DNA of 64,000 nucleotides from Sulfurimicrobium lacus (GCF_011764585.1 NZ_AP022853.1:186001-250000), one strand, 5' to 3'; shown: positions 23,900 through 33,383, counted from the first letter of the stretch. A program made the numbers and translations. Notes: generated by a model from the sequence alone, not told the origin.

Positions 23900-24921
23900 C
23901 AGAAGAGCGTCGAAAAGGAAGCGAACCAGCCGGAGGGAATGTCCGGCGACACCCCCATCTGGTGTACGTATTCCAGCTTCCACACCAAATTGGATTCGGG
24001 TTTATAAGCGATTCCCAGCAGCGTGTTGCGCGAGCTCCGTTCGACTTGGTGGTCCTGGAAATATTCTCCCTCGACGATGCCGTGCCAGCGCGGGGTGAAG
24101 GCATAATCGGCCAGCACGTACGCGCCCGATTCGCGGTCATGGGCGCGGGGGGCGGTGCCCGACCAGGTCGAGGTGGTCGCCTCGCTTTCGAGCAGCAGCT
24201 TGCCGAAGGTTTTGCGCAGGTTTACACCGAATACGCGATAGGTTTCGCCCGTTTCCACCAGCTCGCCGTGCTGAAAGGAAGCGCCGACCTTGTCGACGAA
24301 CCCCAGCGGCCAGTTAATATGTGCGCCCCACACATCGCGGAAATGGTGACGCGTGACGCTGGCCGGCCGCTCGTGCCATTCGCTGCTCGGCTGCCAGTAA
24401 AGTTGCCAGTCCGGGCCATCGCCCCGCGGATTTTCGTGCAGCCACGATAAGCCGTTGGTGTATTCGCTGAAGCCGTGGAAAGTGGTGAGCGGACGGGTGA
24501 CGGTCGGAACCAGCGGCGCGGCGTGCACCAGGTTCCAGTCGCCGACCGGCGCCAGCATTTTTCCGATGCGCAAGGAGTCGGATTCCGAAATGTGCGCATC
24601 GTTGTAGAAACGCTCTAAAATGACGTGCCCGTTGGAGCGCGGCCCGTCGCCCTGCTGAACCACGGTCAGGCTGGAGATTTCGCTTTCCAGGAAAGGATTG
24701 ATCCAGCGATTGACGCGGCCGCTGACGAACAGGCTAAAATCGTCGATCGAGCCCTTGGCGACGCCACCCCGGGGTGCCTCGGCCACGAGGTTGGCATAAC
24801 CGGACAGGAGGAAGTCGCCGATGACCAGTCCCTGGCCGAGATGGTATTCCTCGGCATGGCCCGCCGGGGATGCCGCCAGTCCGAGCTGGAATAGCAGTAA
24901 AGCAAGTAGTTTATGACGCAT
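23899..24921 (-). CDS. Outer-membrane porin-like beta-barrel protein
   Basis: 340 residues with a signal peptide ending near ASPAGHAEE and regular amphipathic strands to a C-terminal Phe (FASFSTLF). The sequence contains LLSGYANLVAE, FVSGRVNRWINPFLESEIS and SLRIGKMLAPVGDWN, in the style of short porins that I cannot name precisely. It is the first gene of a four-gene set with a periplasmic binding protein, a histidine kinase and an HD-GYP regulator; perhaps it admits the ligand that the system senses. Confidence 0.75.
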   Translation of the reverse strand: MRHKLLALLLFQLGLAASPAGHAEEYHLGQGLVIGDFLLSGYANLVAEAPRGGVAKGSIDDFSLFVSGRVNRWINPFLESEISSLTVVQQGDGPRSNGHVILERFYNDAHISESDSLRIGKMLAPVGDWNLVHAAPLVPTVTRPLTTFHGFSEYTNGLSWLHENPRGDGPDWQLYWQPSSEWHERPASVTRHHFRDVWGAHINWPLGFVDKVGASFQHGELVETGETYRVFGVNLRKTFGKLLLESEATTSTWSGTAPRAHDRESGAYVLADYAFTPRWHGIVEGEYFQDHQVERSSRNTLLGIAYKPESNLVWKLEYVHQMGVSPDIPSGWFASFSTLF

Positions 24922-25038
24922 CGTATTCGCAGCTTATGCAAAACAGGTTTTGTGGGCCAGGGCGCATTATCCATTTTATTGAGGTTCTTGGGAAACGGGG
25001 CAGCACGCCCCGGGGACCATATTTTTGAAAGTTAGCCA

Positions 25039-25791
25039 ATGACATCAGCTGTTCAGGACAAGGTGGTTTTGATCACCGGCGGCGCGGTCCGCGTCGGTGC
25101 TGCAACCGCCCGCAGCCTCCACGCTACCGGGGCGCGCATCATGATCCATTACCGTTCTTCCGCGGGCGATGCCGAAAAGTTGCGCGACGAGCTGAACAAG
25201 CTGCGTCCCGACTCGGCCGCAACGGTGCAGGGCGATCTGCTCGACCCGGACTGCTATCCCCGGCTGGTGGAAGCCGCAAAACAGCAGTTCGGCCGCCTCG
25301 ACGTGCTGATCAACAACGCTTCCAGCTTTTACCCTACGGCGGTGGGCGAAATCACCGAGCAGGACTGGTTCGACCTGGTGGGTACCAATCTCAAGGCGCC
25401 GCTGTTCCTTTCCCAGGCCGCCGCTTCGGCGCTGACGCACAGCCACGGCTGCATCGTCAACATTGCCGACATCCATGCCGAGCGGCCGATGAAAAGCTAC
25501 CTGGTGTACAGCATCGCCAAGGCAGGACTGGTGGCGCTGACCAAATCCCTGGCGCATGAACTCGGCCCCTGTGTGCGCGTCAACGCCGTAGCGCCTGGGC
25601 CGATCATGTGGCCGGAGGACGATCCCACCTTCGACGACCAGGAACGGCGCCGCATCATCGCTCATACCCTGCTCAAGCGCGAAGGCAGCCCGCAGGACAT
25701 CGCCAGGGCCGTGACTTTCCTGGTCAACGACGCGCCTTACATCACCGGCGTGATCCTGCCGGTGGACGGCGGACGGAGTGCCAGCCTGTGA
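25039..25791 (+). CDS. Pteridine reductase (short-chain dehydrogenase)
   Basis: 250 residues. The Rossmann motif TGGAVRVGAATA is at the N-terminus and NNASSF is the family NNAS element. The catalytic triad follows the pteridine-reductase pattern Asp-x12-Tyr-x3-Lys (IADIH ... YLVYSIAKAG) instead of the usual Ser-Tyr-Lys, which supports a dihydropteridine/dihydrofolate reductase activity rather than a generic SDR. The GTGA overlap with ttcA makes a two-gene operon. Divergent from the outer-membrane gene at 24921. Confidence 0.85.
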   Translation: MTSAVQDKVVLITGGAVRVGAATARSLHATGARIMIHYRSSAGDAEKLRDELNKLRPDSAATVQGDLLDPDCYPRLVEAAKQQFGRLDVLINNASSFYPTAVGEITEQDWFDLVGTNLKAPLFLSQAAASALTHSHGCIVNIADIHAERPMKSYLVYSIAKAGLVALTKSLAHELGPCVRVNAVAPGPIMWPEDDPTFDDQERRRIIAHTLLKREGSPQDIARAVTFLVNDAPYITGVILPVDGGRSASL

Positions 25792-26525
25792 GCGCAGAAC
25801 TTATCAAGCCGCCGCGCACCCTGCTTTCCTCCACTGGCCGCGCCATCGGTGATTTTTCCATGATTCGCGACGGCGACAAGGTGTTGCTGGGCCTGTCCGG
25901 CGGCAAGGATTCCCTTTCGCTGCTGCAGGTGCTGCTGCATCTGCAGAAGAAGGCGCCGATCCGCTTCGAGCTGGCCGCCTGTACCGTCGACCCGCAGTCG
26001 CCGGATTTCGATCCTTCGCCGCTCAAGGCGTACCTGGCGGAGCTGGGAGTGCCCTATTTCTATGAAAGCCAGCCCATTGTCGAGCAGGCCAAGACATCGA
26101 TGCAGGGCGATTCCTTCTGCGCCTTCTGCTCGCGCATGCGGCGCGGCATCCTCTATCGCACGGCGCGGGAAAACGGCTACAACGTGCTGGCGCTGGCGCA
26201 GCACCTGGACGACGCGGCGGAGACTTTCCTCATGTCGACCTTCTTCGGCGGCAAGCTGCGCACCATGAAGGCGCACTACCTCAACGACGCCGGCGACATC
26301 CGTATCGTCCGGCCGTTCATCTACGTGCGCGAGCGCCAGACCGCCGCTTTCGCCAAGAGCGCCAGCCTGCCGGTGATCCACGAAAATTGCCCGTCCTGCT
26401 TCGCGGTGCCGACCGAGCGCTGGCACATGAAACAGTTGCTGGCGGAGCAGGAAAAGAAGCACTCGAAAATGTTCGCCAGCCTGCTGACGGCGTTGAAACC
26501 CTTGCTCAGGGACGAGCGCTTGTAG
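25788..26525 (+). CDS. ttcA: tRNA 2-thiocytidine(32) synthetase TtcA-like
   Basis: 245 residues from GTG 25788, overlapping the pteridine reductase stop. PP-loop ATP pyrophosphatase motif SGGKDS at residues 37-42, the CxxC pair Cys111/Cys114 and a second pair Cys201/Cys204 that together would hold the iron-sulfur cluster. TtcA thiolates cytidine 32 of certain tRNAs. It is shorter than the E. coli protein of about 310 residues, with the tail after the second Cys pair trimmed, yet all key residues are present. The frame extends far upstream inside the previous gene, so the start is inferred from the overlap. Confidence 0.87.
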   Translation: MSAELIKPPRTLLSSTGRAIGDFSMIRDGDKVLLGLSGGKDSLSLLQVLLHLQKKAPIRFELAACTVDPQSPDFDPSPLKAYLAELGVPYFYESQPIVEQAKTSMQGDSFCAFCSRMRRGILYRTARENGYNVLALAQHLDDAAETFLMSTFFGGKLRTMKAHYLNDAGDIRIVRPFIYVRERQTAAFAKSASLPVIHENCPSCFAVPTERWHMKQLLAEQEKKHSKMFASLLTALKPLLRDERL

Positions 26526-26529
26526 GCGC

Positions 26530-27417
26530 CTACTCGCTGGCGAGCTGGTCGGCGCTGGTGAAAATCCAGGTGCGGGTGATGCTGAGGATGTCGGTGTCCT
26601 TGCGGATGTCTGCAGGGAGGGGCGCATACGGGGCGGCCAGTTCGACGATACGTCTGGCCGCGGCGTCCAGCACCTTGTGGCCGGACGAGCGGTTGATCTC
26701 GACGTTTTCGATGCTGCCGTCGGCGCGGATCGAGACAGTCAGCTGCAGCTGACCGTAGAGCTTCTGCTGGCGGGCGGCTTCGGGATAGTTCAGGTTGCCC
26801 ACCTTCTCGACTTTCATGCGCCAGTCTTCCACATAGCGGGCGAAGCGGTATTCCTGCGTGCGTGCGCCGATGTATTTGCGCCGCGGCAGTTTCTGGTAGT
26901 TATCCCAGTCGCGCGAGATCTGTGCCTCCAGTCGCGCGGCGTCGAGGCTTTTTTGTACCAGTTCGGTGGCGTTGGGGTTGACGGCCGCTTCGCTGTCGCG
27001 TTGCGGCCGCGAGGTGTCGGTCGACTGTTCCATGCGCTGCTTGGACTTGGCCTGGAGCAGGAGGCGGCGCGCCTGTTGCTCCAGTTCCACCACGCGCTGT
27101 TCCTGTTGCGCCACGGCGGGCGTGGCATCGGGGTTGTCGAGGTTGGGCAGCGGGCTCTTGGCGCGCCGGTCGGCCTCGGTGTTGCCGCCCAGGTCGAGGT
27201 TGGCCTGCGCCAGCGCGTCGGCCTTGTGCGGCTTGCTGGCGGATTTGCTGTTGACCAGCACCACTTCGAGATAGGCAGCACTGGAGGGTAGTTTGAAGGC
27301 CGGTACGGTAAAGTGCAGGGTAAGCACCACGGCGTGGGCCAGCGCCGAAAACAGCAGCATCATCCCCAGTCGCGAGGAGCCGCCGGGCGCAGGAAATAAG
27401 TCGAATGGAACTCTCAT
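26530..27417 (-). CDS. TonB-family energy-transducer-like protein
   Basis: 295 residues: one N-terminal transmembrane helix (about 17-36, LGMMLLFSALAHAVVLTLHF), a long Ala/Gln/Arg-rich periplasmic linker without the usual Pro-Lys repeats, and a C-terminal TonB-like domain (NYPEAARQQKLYGQLQLTVS...GSIENVEINRSSG). ExbB/ExbD genes are not adjacent. TonB proteins pass proton-motive energy to outer-membrane receptors, but the atypical linker means it may have another envelope role. It is convergent with ttcA with a 4-base gap. Confidence 0.8.
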   Translation of the reverse strand: MRVPFDLFPAPGGSSRLGMMLLFSALAHAVVLTLHFTVPAFKLPSSAAYLEVVLVNSKSASKPHKADALAQANLDLGGNTEADRRAKSPLPNLDNPDATPAVAQQEQRVVELEQQARRLLLQAKSKQRMEQSTDTSRPQRDSEAAVNPNATELVQKSLDAARLEAQISRDWDNYQKLPRRKYIGARTQEYRFARYVEDWRMKVEKVGNLNYPEAARQQKLYGQLQLTVSIRADGSIENVEINRSSGHKVLDAAARRIVELAAPYAPLPADIRKDTDILSITRTWIFTSADQLASE

Positions 27418-27452
27418 CTAGCGCCCGAAGTTAAAACGCTTGAGCACGCATG

Positions 27453-29309
27453 TCAAGCGGGTTCAGCCGGGCGCTCGGCGTGGAATTTGCACCGTACTTC
27501 CAGCTCGAGCAGGTCCACCGCGCTGACCTCGACCTCCAGCGCCGTTCCCGGTGGCAGTTCGGGCATGCCGAAGACGCGCGTCACCAGCGGCAGGCGCTCG
27601 AAGCGCACGAGGTTTTCCTTGATCAGGGTGGCGGGCGCCATGGTGACGCCTTCCTGTAGCAGGTAGCGCAGGCACCAGTAGCGCTCCATGCTGCGCTGCA
27701 CGTTGCTGTAGGCGTCGTAGGCGAACTCGAAGTCGCGGATGGCGGAGAACAGGGCTTCGCTGTTCGGCGCGTAGGGCGGCGTGTCACCCTGCAGCATGGC
27801 GATGATCTGGCGCTGGTTGAGCAGGTCGACGTAGCGCCGCAGCGGCGAGCTGGACCACGCATACTGCGCCACGCCCAGCCCCTGGTGCGGCCCCGGGCTG
27901 GTGCTCATGCGCACCTTGCCGTTGTTCTGGCTGCGGTAAATGGCGGCCACGCCGGCTTCGCTGAGCTGCTTGGCCCAATGCGAATTGACCTGAATCATCA
28001 GCTCCGACACCACCTTGTCGATGGGTGAGCCGCGCGGGCGCTCGGTCACCGTGACGTGCTCGCCGTCGATTTCGAAGTTGTAGTCCTTGAACTGGTTCTG
28101 GCTGCCGACCTTGCCGCGCAGTTCTTCGAGCCGGTTGGCGAACTGCCACAGCATTCCCAGTTCGGTCTTGAACGGGTAATCCGGCCCGTCGCCGCTGGCC
28201 AGGGTCTCCGCATTGAACACCGGCTCCAGCGTGTCGTGGCGCAAATTGGTGGCGATATGCACGTGTTCCAGGCGGCTTTCCACGGAGAGGATTTCGAAAT
28301 CCGGGGACACGTCGAGGTACATGGACAGCGCCGGGTTGGACGTGCCTTCGTTGAGGGTGAACTGTTCCACCACCTCGTCCGGCAGCATGGTGATCTTGTG
28401 TCCCGGCATGTACACCGTCGACATGCGCTGCAGAGCCACGTTGTCGAGCGGAGATCCGGCCTCGAAACCCAGCGCCGGCGCGGCGATGTGGATACCGACG
28501 CGCCAGTTGCCGTTGGGCTGTTTGACCACCGAGAAGGCATCGTCGATTTCCGTGGTGGCGGCGTCGTCGATGCTGAAGGCTTCGGCCTCGGCCAGCGGCA
28601 GTACGTGCTCGCGGGCAAATTCGCCCACCGGGTCGAAGCCGATGCCGCGCGGGAAATTCTCCAGCACGAAACGCCGGTAGTGGTAATCGTGGCTCGAGGG
28701 TATGGCGCCGCACAGCTCCAGCAGCTTGGCCGCGGTGGTGCCGGTGTCGGCGCAGGCTTTCTCCAGCGCCTTGTATTCGAGGCAGTTCTTGTCCGCTCGG
28801 TAGAGCAGCATTTCCACGATCTGGGGGGTGAACGCCTCGGGCAGGGTGGAAGCGCTGAGCTGGCTGACGTAGCTGGCTACGGTGGCGGCCTGCTGGCGCT
28901 TCTTTTCCTCGGACGCCAAGGCGGCCTTGAGGTTTTCCTCGGGAGCAGCCTTGTAGCGGCCCTTGCCCTTCTTGTAGAAATACATCGGTGCTGCATGCAG
29001 CCGCAGCGCGACCGCCGCCGCCTCGACCGGGCTGGGGGTGTGGCCGTAGTAATCCTGTGCCAGTTCGTTGAACATGAATTCGTCGGCACCGCAGCATTCC
29101 CACAGGAAGCTGGTGTCGAGCTCTGCCGCAACGGCGTCGGCGGCATCCATGAAGCCGGCCAAGGGCGGGGTCTCGAAACGCAGCAGCACGTTGCTGGCCT
29201 TGATCTTGGCGCGCTTGCCGTGGGGCGTTTCCACCTGCAGGGAGGAGCCGGCGTCGGACATGACGTTCGCCACCTTGATGGCGCCGTCCTCTTCATACAA
29301 AACGTTCAT
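27453..29309 (-). CDS. RNB-domain 3'-5' exoribonuclease (RNase II/R family)
   Basis: 618 residues. The catalytic RNB core is recognisable from SIDDAATTEIDDAF near residue 250 (acidic Mg-binding residues), VGIHIAAP and a later GLGVAQYAWSSSPLRRYVDL near 480. The N-terminal region of about 200 residues replaces the cold-shock domains, and the short C-terminus has only a weak S1-like part. It degrades single-stranded RNA processively, but whether it is RNase II-like or a specialised variant is open. It stands alone, 70 bases downstream of mpl. Confidence 0.88.
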   Translation of the reverse strand: MNVLYEEDGAIKVANVMSDAGSSLQVETPHGKRAKIKASNVLLRFETPPLAGFMDAADAVAAELDTSFLWECCGADEFMFNELAQDYYGHTPSPVEAAAVALRLHAAPMYFYKKGKGRYKAAPEENLKAALASEEKKRQQAATVASYVSQLSASTLPEAFTPQIVEMLLYRADKNCLEYKALEKACADTGTTAAKLLELCGAIPSSHDYHYRRFVLENFPRGIGFDPVGEFAREHVLPLAEAEAFSIDDAATTEIDDAFSVVKQPNGNWRVGIHIAAPALGFEAGSPLDNVALQRMSTVYMPGHKITMLPDEVVEQFTLNEGTSNPALSMYLDVSPDFEILSVESRLEHVHIATNLRHDTLEPVFNAETLASGDGPDYPFKTELGMLWQFANRLEELRGKVGSQNQFKDYNFEIDGEHVTVTERPRGSPIDKVVSELMIQVNSHWAKQLSEAGVAAIYRSQNNGKVRMSTSPGPHQGLGVAQYAWSSSPLRRYVDLLNQRQIIAMLQGDTPPYAPNSEALFSAIRDFEFAYDAYSNVQRSMERYWCLRYLLQEGVTMAPATLIKENLVRFERLPLVTRVFGMPELPPGTALEVEVSAVDLLELEVRCKFHAERPAEPA

Positions 29310-29333
29310 GCAAAAATCCGTGAGGAGTTAGGG

Positions 29334-29397
29334 GTGAGGAGTGAGGAGTGGGTCGGAGAGGGTTTTTCCCCCTCTCTCTTCACTCCTCACTCCTCAC
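29334..29397. repeat. Long inverted repeat at the mpl 3' end
   Basis: A 17-base arm (29334-29350, GTGAGGAGTGAGGAGTG) pairs perfectly with 29381-29397; inside it GAGAGGG and CCCTCTC pair around TTTTTCC. The right arm lies in the mpl coding end (SEE-stop), so the last codons of Mpl derive from the repeat. The hairpin could terminate or stabilise the mpl transcript. The simple GTGAGGA units are low-complexity in style. Confidence 0.6.
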
Positions 29398-30729
29398 TTG
29401 ATCTGTCAGCGCTGCCAGCAGCTTGCCGTGCACGCCGCCGAAGCCGCCGTTGCTCATGACCAGCACCTGGTCGCCGGGGCGGGCGGCACGGGCAACGGCC
29501 GCCACCAGTGCTTCCAGATCGTCGAATGCGGCGCCCTTGTCGCCCAGCGGGGTCAGCGCCGCGGCCGCGTCCCAGCCCAGGTTCGCGCCGTAGCAGAACA
29601 CCAGGTCTGCGTCCGCCAGGCTGGCGGGCAGGGCGTCTTTCATCACGCCCAGCTTCATGGTGTTGGAGCGCGGTTCGAGCACCGCGAGGATGCGTGCGCC
29701 GCCCGTTTTTTGCCGCAAGCCTGCCAGGGTGGTGGCGATGGCGGTGGGATGATGGGCGAAATCGTCGTACACCGTGATGCCGTTCACCACGCCGCGCACT
29801 TCCATGCGCCGTTTGACGTTCTGGAACAGGCCTAGCGCCTCGATGCCTATGTCGGACGGCACGCCGGCGTGGCGCGCTGCGGCGATCGCCGCCAGGGCGT
29901 TCATGCGGTTGTGCTCGCCCATCAGGTTCCAGTGCAGCGTGCCCTGGAAGGCTTCCTTGAACGCGATGGTCTCCGCGCCGCCGATCATCCAGCCGTCGGC
30001 CACGCCGAATTTTTCCACCGGTGTCCAGCAGCCGCGCTGCAGCACCCGTTCCAGGCTGGCTTCACGGCCGTTGGCGACGATCAGGCCGTTGCCCGGCACG
30101 CTGCGCACCAGGTGGTGGAACTGGGTTTCGATGGCGGCGAGGTCGGGAAAAATGTCCGCGTGGTCGAACTCCAGATTGTTCAGCACCGCCGTGCGCGGGC
30201 GGTAATGGACGAACTTGGAGCGCTTGTCGAAGAAGGCGGTGTCGTATTCGTCCGCCTCGATGACGAAAAACGGCGAGTCGGTCAGGCGCGCCGAAATGCC
30301 GAAATTCTGCGGTACGCCGCCGATCAGGAAGCCCGGCGCGAGATTGCCGTATTCCAGAATCCACGCCAGCATGGACGAGGTCGTGGTCTTGCCGTGAGTG
30401 CCCGCCACCGCCAGCACCCATTTGTCGCGCAAGACGTTTTCCGCCAGCCATTGCGGGCCGGAAATGTAAGGCAGGCCGCGGTTGAGAATTTCTTCCATGA
30501 GCGGGTTGCCGCGGCTGACCACGTTGCCGATGACGAACATGTCGGGCTCCAGCCCGATCTGTTCCGCGTCGAAGCCCTGGATCAGTTCGATGCCCTGGGC
30601 CTCGAGCTGGGTGCTCATGGGAGGATAGACGTTGGCGTCGCAGCCGGTAACCTTGTGGCCAGCCTGCTGGGCGATGGCGGCGATGCCGCCCATGAAAGTA
30701 CCGCAGATGCCGAGTATGTGGATATGCAT
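29380..30729 (-). CDS. mpl: Mpl, UDP-N-acetylmuramate:L-alanyl-gamma-D-glutamyl-meso-diaminopimelate ligase
   Basis: 449 residues from ATG 30729 (MHIHILGICGTFMGG). A Mur-ligase ATP motif GTHGKTTTSSML sits near residue 105, ADEYDTAFFDKRSKF near 170 and a later YDDFAHHPTA near 325, which is typical for Mpl/MurC-type ligases. The N-terminal signature GICGTFMGG is characteristic of Mpl rather than MurC. It re-attaches recycled tripeptide to UDP-MurNAc in peptidoglycan recycling. The length is normal; the very last residues lie in the inverted repeat. Confidence 0.93.
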   Translation of the reverse strand: MHIHILGICGTFMGGIAAIAQQAGHKVTGCDANVYPPMSTQLEAQGIELIQGFDAEQIGLEPDMFVIGNVVSRGNPLMEEILNRGLPYISGPQWLAENVLRDKWVLAVAGTHGKTTTSSMLAWILEYGNLAPGFLIGGVPQNFGISARLTDSPFFVIEADEYDTAFFDKRSKFVHYRPRTAVLNNLEFDHADIFPDLAAIETQFHHLVRSVPGNGLIVANGREASLERVLQRGCWTPVEKFGVADGWMIGGAETIAFKEAFQGTLHWNLMGEHNRMNALAAIAAARHAGVPSDIGIEALGLFQNVKRRMEVRGVVNGITVYDDFAHHPTAIATTLAGLRQKTGGARILAVLEPRSNTMKLGVMKDALPASLADADLVFCYGANLGWDAAAALTPLGDKGAAFDDLEALVAAVARAARPGDQVLVMSNGGFGGVHGKLLAALTDQVRSEE

Positions 30730-30816
30730 AGGGGGCGAATTATAGCCTGAACAAGGGCTTAACACGAAACGCGTGCAGCGAAACAGGGACGAGGATCCCC
30801 GTTTTTCACGGCGCGG

Positions 30817-31758
30817 CTAGAGGCGGTGATCGGCCAAGGCGGCGGTTCCCGGTATCTGGAATACTTCGAGAACGCCGTCGCTGATTCTCTGCGCGCGACT
30901 GCCCTTGCTGTCGCCGAACACCGTCGCGCCGAGAATCTCCGCGACGTTGAGCGAGATGCCGTAATAAACGTGGCGGCTGCGTTCCCCGCCGGCGTTCGGT
31001 TCGTAGCCGCGCGTGCCATAGCCCAGCGCCAGTTCGAAGTAGCGCAGCGGCTCGATCCGGCGCAGGGCGGGTACGCCGCTGGCCTTGAGCGCCAGCAGGT
31101 AGGTCTGGCCGCTGTGGTCGTCGACGATGTCGACCTGGTTGAGGCGCCGCGCGTCGCTGGACGGCCAGTACATGAGGCGGAAATCGACCAGCTTGTCGAG
31201 GTCCGGCTGCTTTTCCATCAACAGGCCGAGGCCGGTGCCCAGCGTGTTCATGATCAGGTCTTCCTTGCTGAAGCGGAAGCGCTGCGAATAGCCGTCGCCG
31301 ACTTCCACTGCCAGCATGGCTCCCCAGGCGGTGGCCGCGGCCAGCCACGAGGCGGTTTCGCGGTCGTTGCCGGCCCATTCGAAGGCGTCGGTCAGCAGGC
31401 GCGTGCCGACATAAGTCGAGTACATGTGGCCCAGCTTGTCGGCGCCGCCGGTGTAGGTGTTTTGTCCGAACCAGCCTTCGTTGACCGTTCTGAAGCTGGA
31501 GCTCATGCTGTCCTGCCACCAGTGCGACGCGCCGTAGGCCAGTACGCCTCCCACCGCGCCGCCGATCAACAGGCGCGTGCGAAACTGCTTTTGCGCTGCC
31601 GTCAGCGTGGGATCGCCGCCCAGATCTGGCAAAGCGGAAGATTGAAAAACGATGCGCTGCTCTTGCGTGGGCGCCGGATCGGCATGAGCCGCGGGCAAGC
31701 AGCAGAGGGCCGCTACTACGACTGCTAGAAACCGAAGCCTAGTACGATTCCTTTGCAT
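30817..31758 (-). CDS. DUF2279 family protein
   Basis: 313 residues with a signal peptide ([16 protein letters not shown]). After a short linker a hydrophobic glycine-rich segment ([19 protein letters not shown]) is followed by the family core [19 protein letters not shown] and [16 protein letters not shown]. This is a periplasmic/outer-membrane-associated family of unknown role, distantly like lipoprotein YfiM. Its first 20 bases overlap the end of the exonuclease III gene, so the two are probably one transcript. Confidence 0.8.
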   Translation of the reverse strand: MQRNRTRLRFLAVVVAALCCLPAAHADPAPTQEQRIVFQSSALPDLGGDPTLTAAQKQFRTRLLIGGAVGGVLAYGASHWWQDSMSSSFRTVNEGWFGQNTYTGGADKLGHMYSTYVGTRLLTDAFEWAGNDRETASWLAAATAWGAMLAVEVGDGYSQRFRFSKEDLIMNTLGTGLGLLMEKQPDLDKLVDFRLMYWPSSDARRLNQVDIVDDHSGQTYLLALKASGVPALRRIEPLRYFELALGYGTRGYEPNAGGERSRHVYYGISLNVAEILGATVFGDSKGSRAQRISDGVLEVFQIPGTAALADHRL

Positions 31759-32521
31759 GGCTGATCTCCGCAGTCACCGGCGCATGGTCGGACGGGCGCT
31801 CCAGTTTGCGCGGCTCGATGTCGACCGAGCACGAGGTGCAGTCCGGCGCGAGCGCATCGCTCAACAGGATGTGATCGATACGCAAACCCAGCTTACGCCG
31901 GAAAGCGTTCATCCGGTAGTCCCACCAAGTGAACGCCCCATCGGCCTGCGGGAACAGGCGGAAACTGTCGTGCAGCCCGATTTGCAGCAGTTTGCGGAAG
32001 GCTTCGCGTTCCGGCGCGCTGCACAGCACCTGGCCTTCCCATGTCTTGGGGTCGTGCACGTCGCGGTCTTCCGGCGCGATGTTGTAATCCCCCAGCAGGG
32101 CCAGCTTCGGGTGGCGCGTCAACTCGTCCTTGAGCCAGGCGGTAAGCGCCTCCAGCCACTGCAGCTTGTACTGGTATTTGTCGGAATCCACGCTCTGGCC
32201 GTTGGGCACGTAGACGCACACGATGCGCACGCCGTCGAGCGTCGCCGCCAGCACCCGCTTTTGCTCATCCGCATAGCCCGGGATGCCCATGCTCACATCC
32301 TGAGCAGGTTCCCTGCTCAGGATGGCCACGCCGTTATAGGTTTTCTGGCCGGAAAAAACCGCCCGGTATCCCGCCGCCTCGATTTCCGCGCGGGGGAAAT
32401 TCTGGTCTTCGAGCTTGAGTTCCTGCAGGCACAGCGCATCGGGCTGGTGGATATTGAGCCAGTCCAGCACATGGGGCAGGCGCACCTTGAGGGAGTTGAC
32501 GTTCCATGTGACTATTTTCAT
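31739..32521 (-). CDS. xthA: Exodeoxyribonuclease III
   Basis: 260 residues with all signatures of the AP-endonuclease/ExoIII fold: [12 protein letters not shown] at the N-terminus, LQELKLED near 33, GDYNIAPED near 150, LRIDHILLS near 218 and SDHAPV at the end (catalytic His). It cleaves DNA at abasic sites and removes nucleotides from 3' ends in base-excision repair. Monodomain and full length. Confidence 0.95.
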   Translation of the reverse strand: MKIVTWNVNSLKVRLPHVLDWLNIHQPDALCLQELKLEDQNFPRAEIEAAGYRAVFSGQKTYNGVAILSREPAQDVSMGIPGYADEQKRVLAATLDGVRIVCVYVPNGQSVDSDKYQYKLQWLEALTAWLKDELTRHPKLALLGDYNIAPEDRDVHDPKTWEGQVLCSAPEREAFRKLLQIGLHDSFRLFPQADGAFTWWDYRMNAFRRKLGLRIDHILLSDALAPDCTSCSVDIEPRKLERPSDHAPVTAEISHAKESY

Positions 32522-32538
32522 ATTCTTGAAGCGGCGCG

Positions 32539-33090
32539 CTACTTGTCGGTCCAGGGATGGGCGGGTGCCGGCTTTTCACCCGTGGCTGGCTTGTCTTTTG
32601 AGCCGGCAGCAGGCGCTGATTTCTTGGGTGCTGTGCTTTTCGGATAACCGGCCGCATCCAGTGCTGCATCCCAGGCGCCTTTTTCGTAGCCCTTGCTCAC
32701 CGCGCTACCGACCACCAGCACCGGGACATTAAGTTCGCCGGTCAATTTTTTCAGCGCCTGGGCATCGTCGGGCGAGGTTTGCGGATTTTTGGTGGTATAG
32801 GGGATGCCGCGCTGGCTAAGGAGTTCGCGGGCCAGGTCGCAGCCCATGCCGCAATCGCTGGCGAAAAGCGTGACGGGGGATTTCATGACGGCCTGGCGGG
32901 TCGCGTAGGGCAGCCCGGAAGTGTCGATCGAGTTGCCGCCCAAATGCTTTTCTTCGACCTTCTTGGCGCTGGCCGGGGGCGGCTGATCGGTATAGTGGAC
33001 TTTCCCCTCGGCATCGACCCAGCGGTAAAGTTCCGCAGCCTGCACCATGCTGGTGACGATGCAGCAACATAAAAACAGTACGAATCTCAT
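32539..33090 (-). CDS. Periplasmic glutaredoxin-like protein with DUF4124 domain
   Basis: 183 residues from ATG 33090 with a signal peptide ([18 protein letters not shown]). A DUF4124 module follows ([19 protein letters not shown]), then a thioredoxin-fold region [19 protein letters not shown] with a Cys-x3-Cys redox pair, and a Lys/Pro/Ala-rich tail. Likely an exported disulfide protein in envelope quality control; the CGMGC spacing is unusual for glutaredoxins (CxxC). It sits 17 bases upstream of xthA, in the same direction. Confidence 0.75.
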   Translation of the reverse strand: MRFVLFLCCCIVTSMVQAAELYRWVDAEGKVHYTDQPPPASAKKVEEKHLGGNSIDTSGLPYATRQAVMKSPVTLFASDCGMGCDLARELLSQRGIPYTTKNPQTSPDDAQALKKLTGELNVPVLVVGSAVSKGYEKGAWDAALDAAGYPKSTAPKKSAPAAGSKDKPATGEKPAPAHPWTDK

Positions 33091-33128
33091 GGCAACTCCT
33101 TTCGAAAGATAATAAATATTAACGAGTT

Positions 33129-33383
33129 CTAAGTCCGGCACTCCAGCCAGTCCACCAGGTAATACAGGTTGAAGCCCTCAGACGAGCGCGAAGGGCCGAG
33201 CACGCGGCCGGGAAAAAGGTTTTTGGCTGCGTCCGCGCCACCGCACGCCGCCTCCTCGCTGGCCATTACCTGCACGCAATTTTCCGGAAAACGCTTGCGC
33301 TTGCGCTGCGGGGCGTAAATCAGGGCGAAATGCTCGCCCACAAGCTGTGAGGCCGGATCGTAAAAAATGTTCCTGACCGGCAT
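33129..33383 (-). CDS. Small hypothetical protein, 84 residues
   Basis: 84 residues, ATG 33383 sharing one base with the stop of the polyphosphate:AMP phosphotransferase gene (TAATG), so it is translationally coupled to it. It has two basic tracts (PQRKRKRFPEN) and Cys residues in EAACGGADA and LECRT, but no membrane segment. Family unknown. It may be a regulator or accessory of the upstream enzyme. Confidence 0.6.
   Translation of the reverse strand: MPVRNIFYDPASQLVGEHFALIYAPQRKRKRFPENCVQVMASEEAACGGADAAKNLFPGRVLGPSRSSEGFNLYYLVDWLECRT

Noticed and set aside
27784-29103. 439-codon minus-strand frame inside the RNB ribonuclease gene
   Set aside because: It is a shifted frame of a gene with clear RNB motifs; the product is low-complexity Arg/Gly/Ala.
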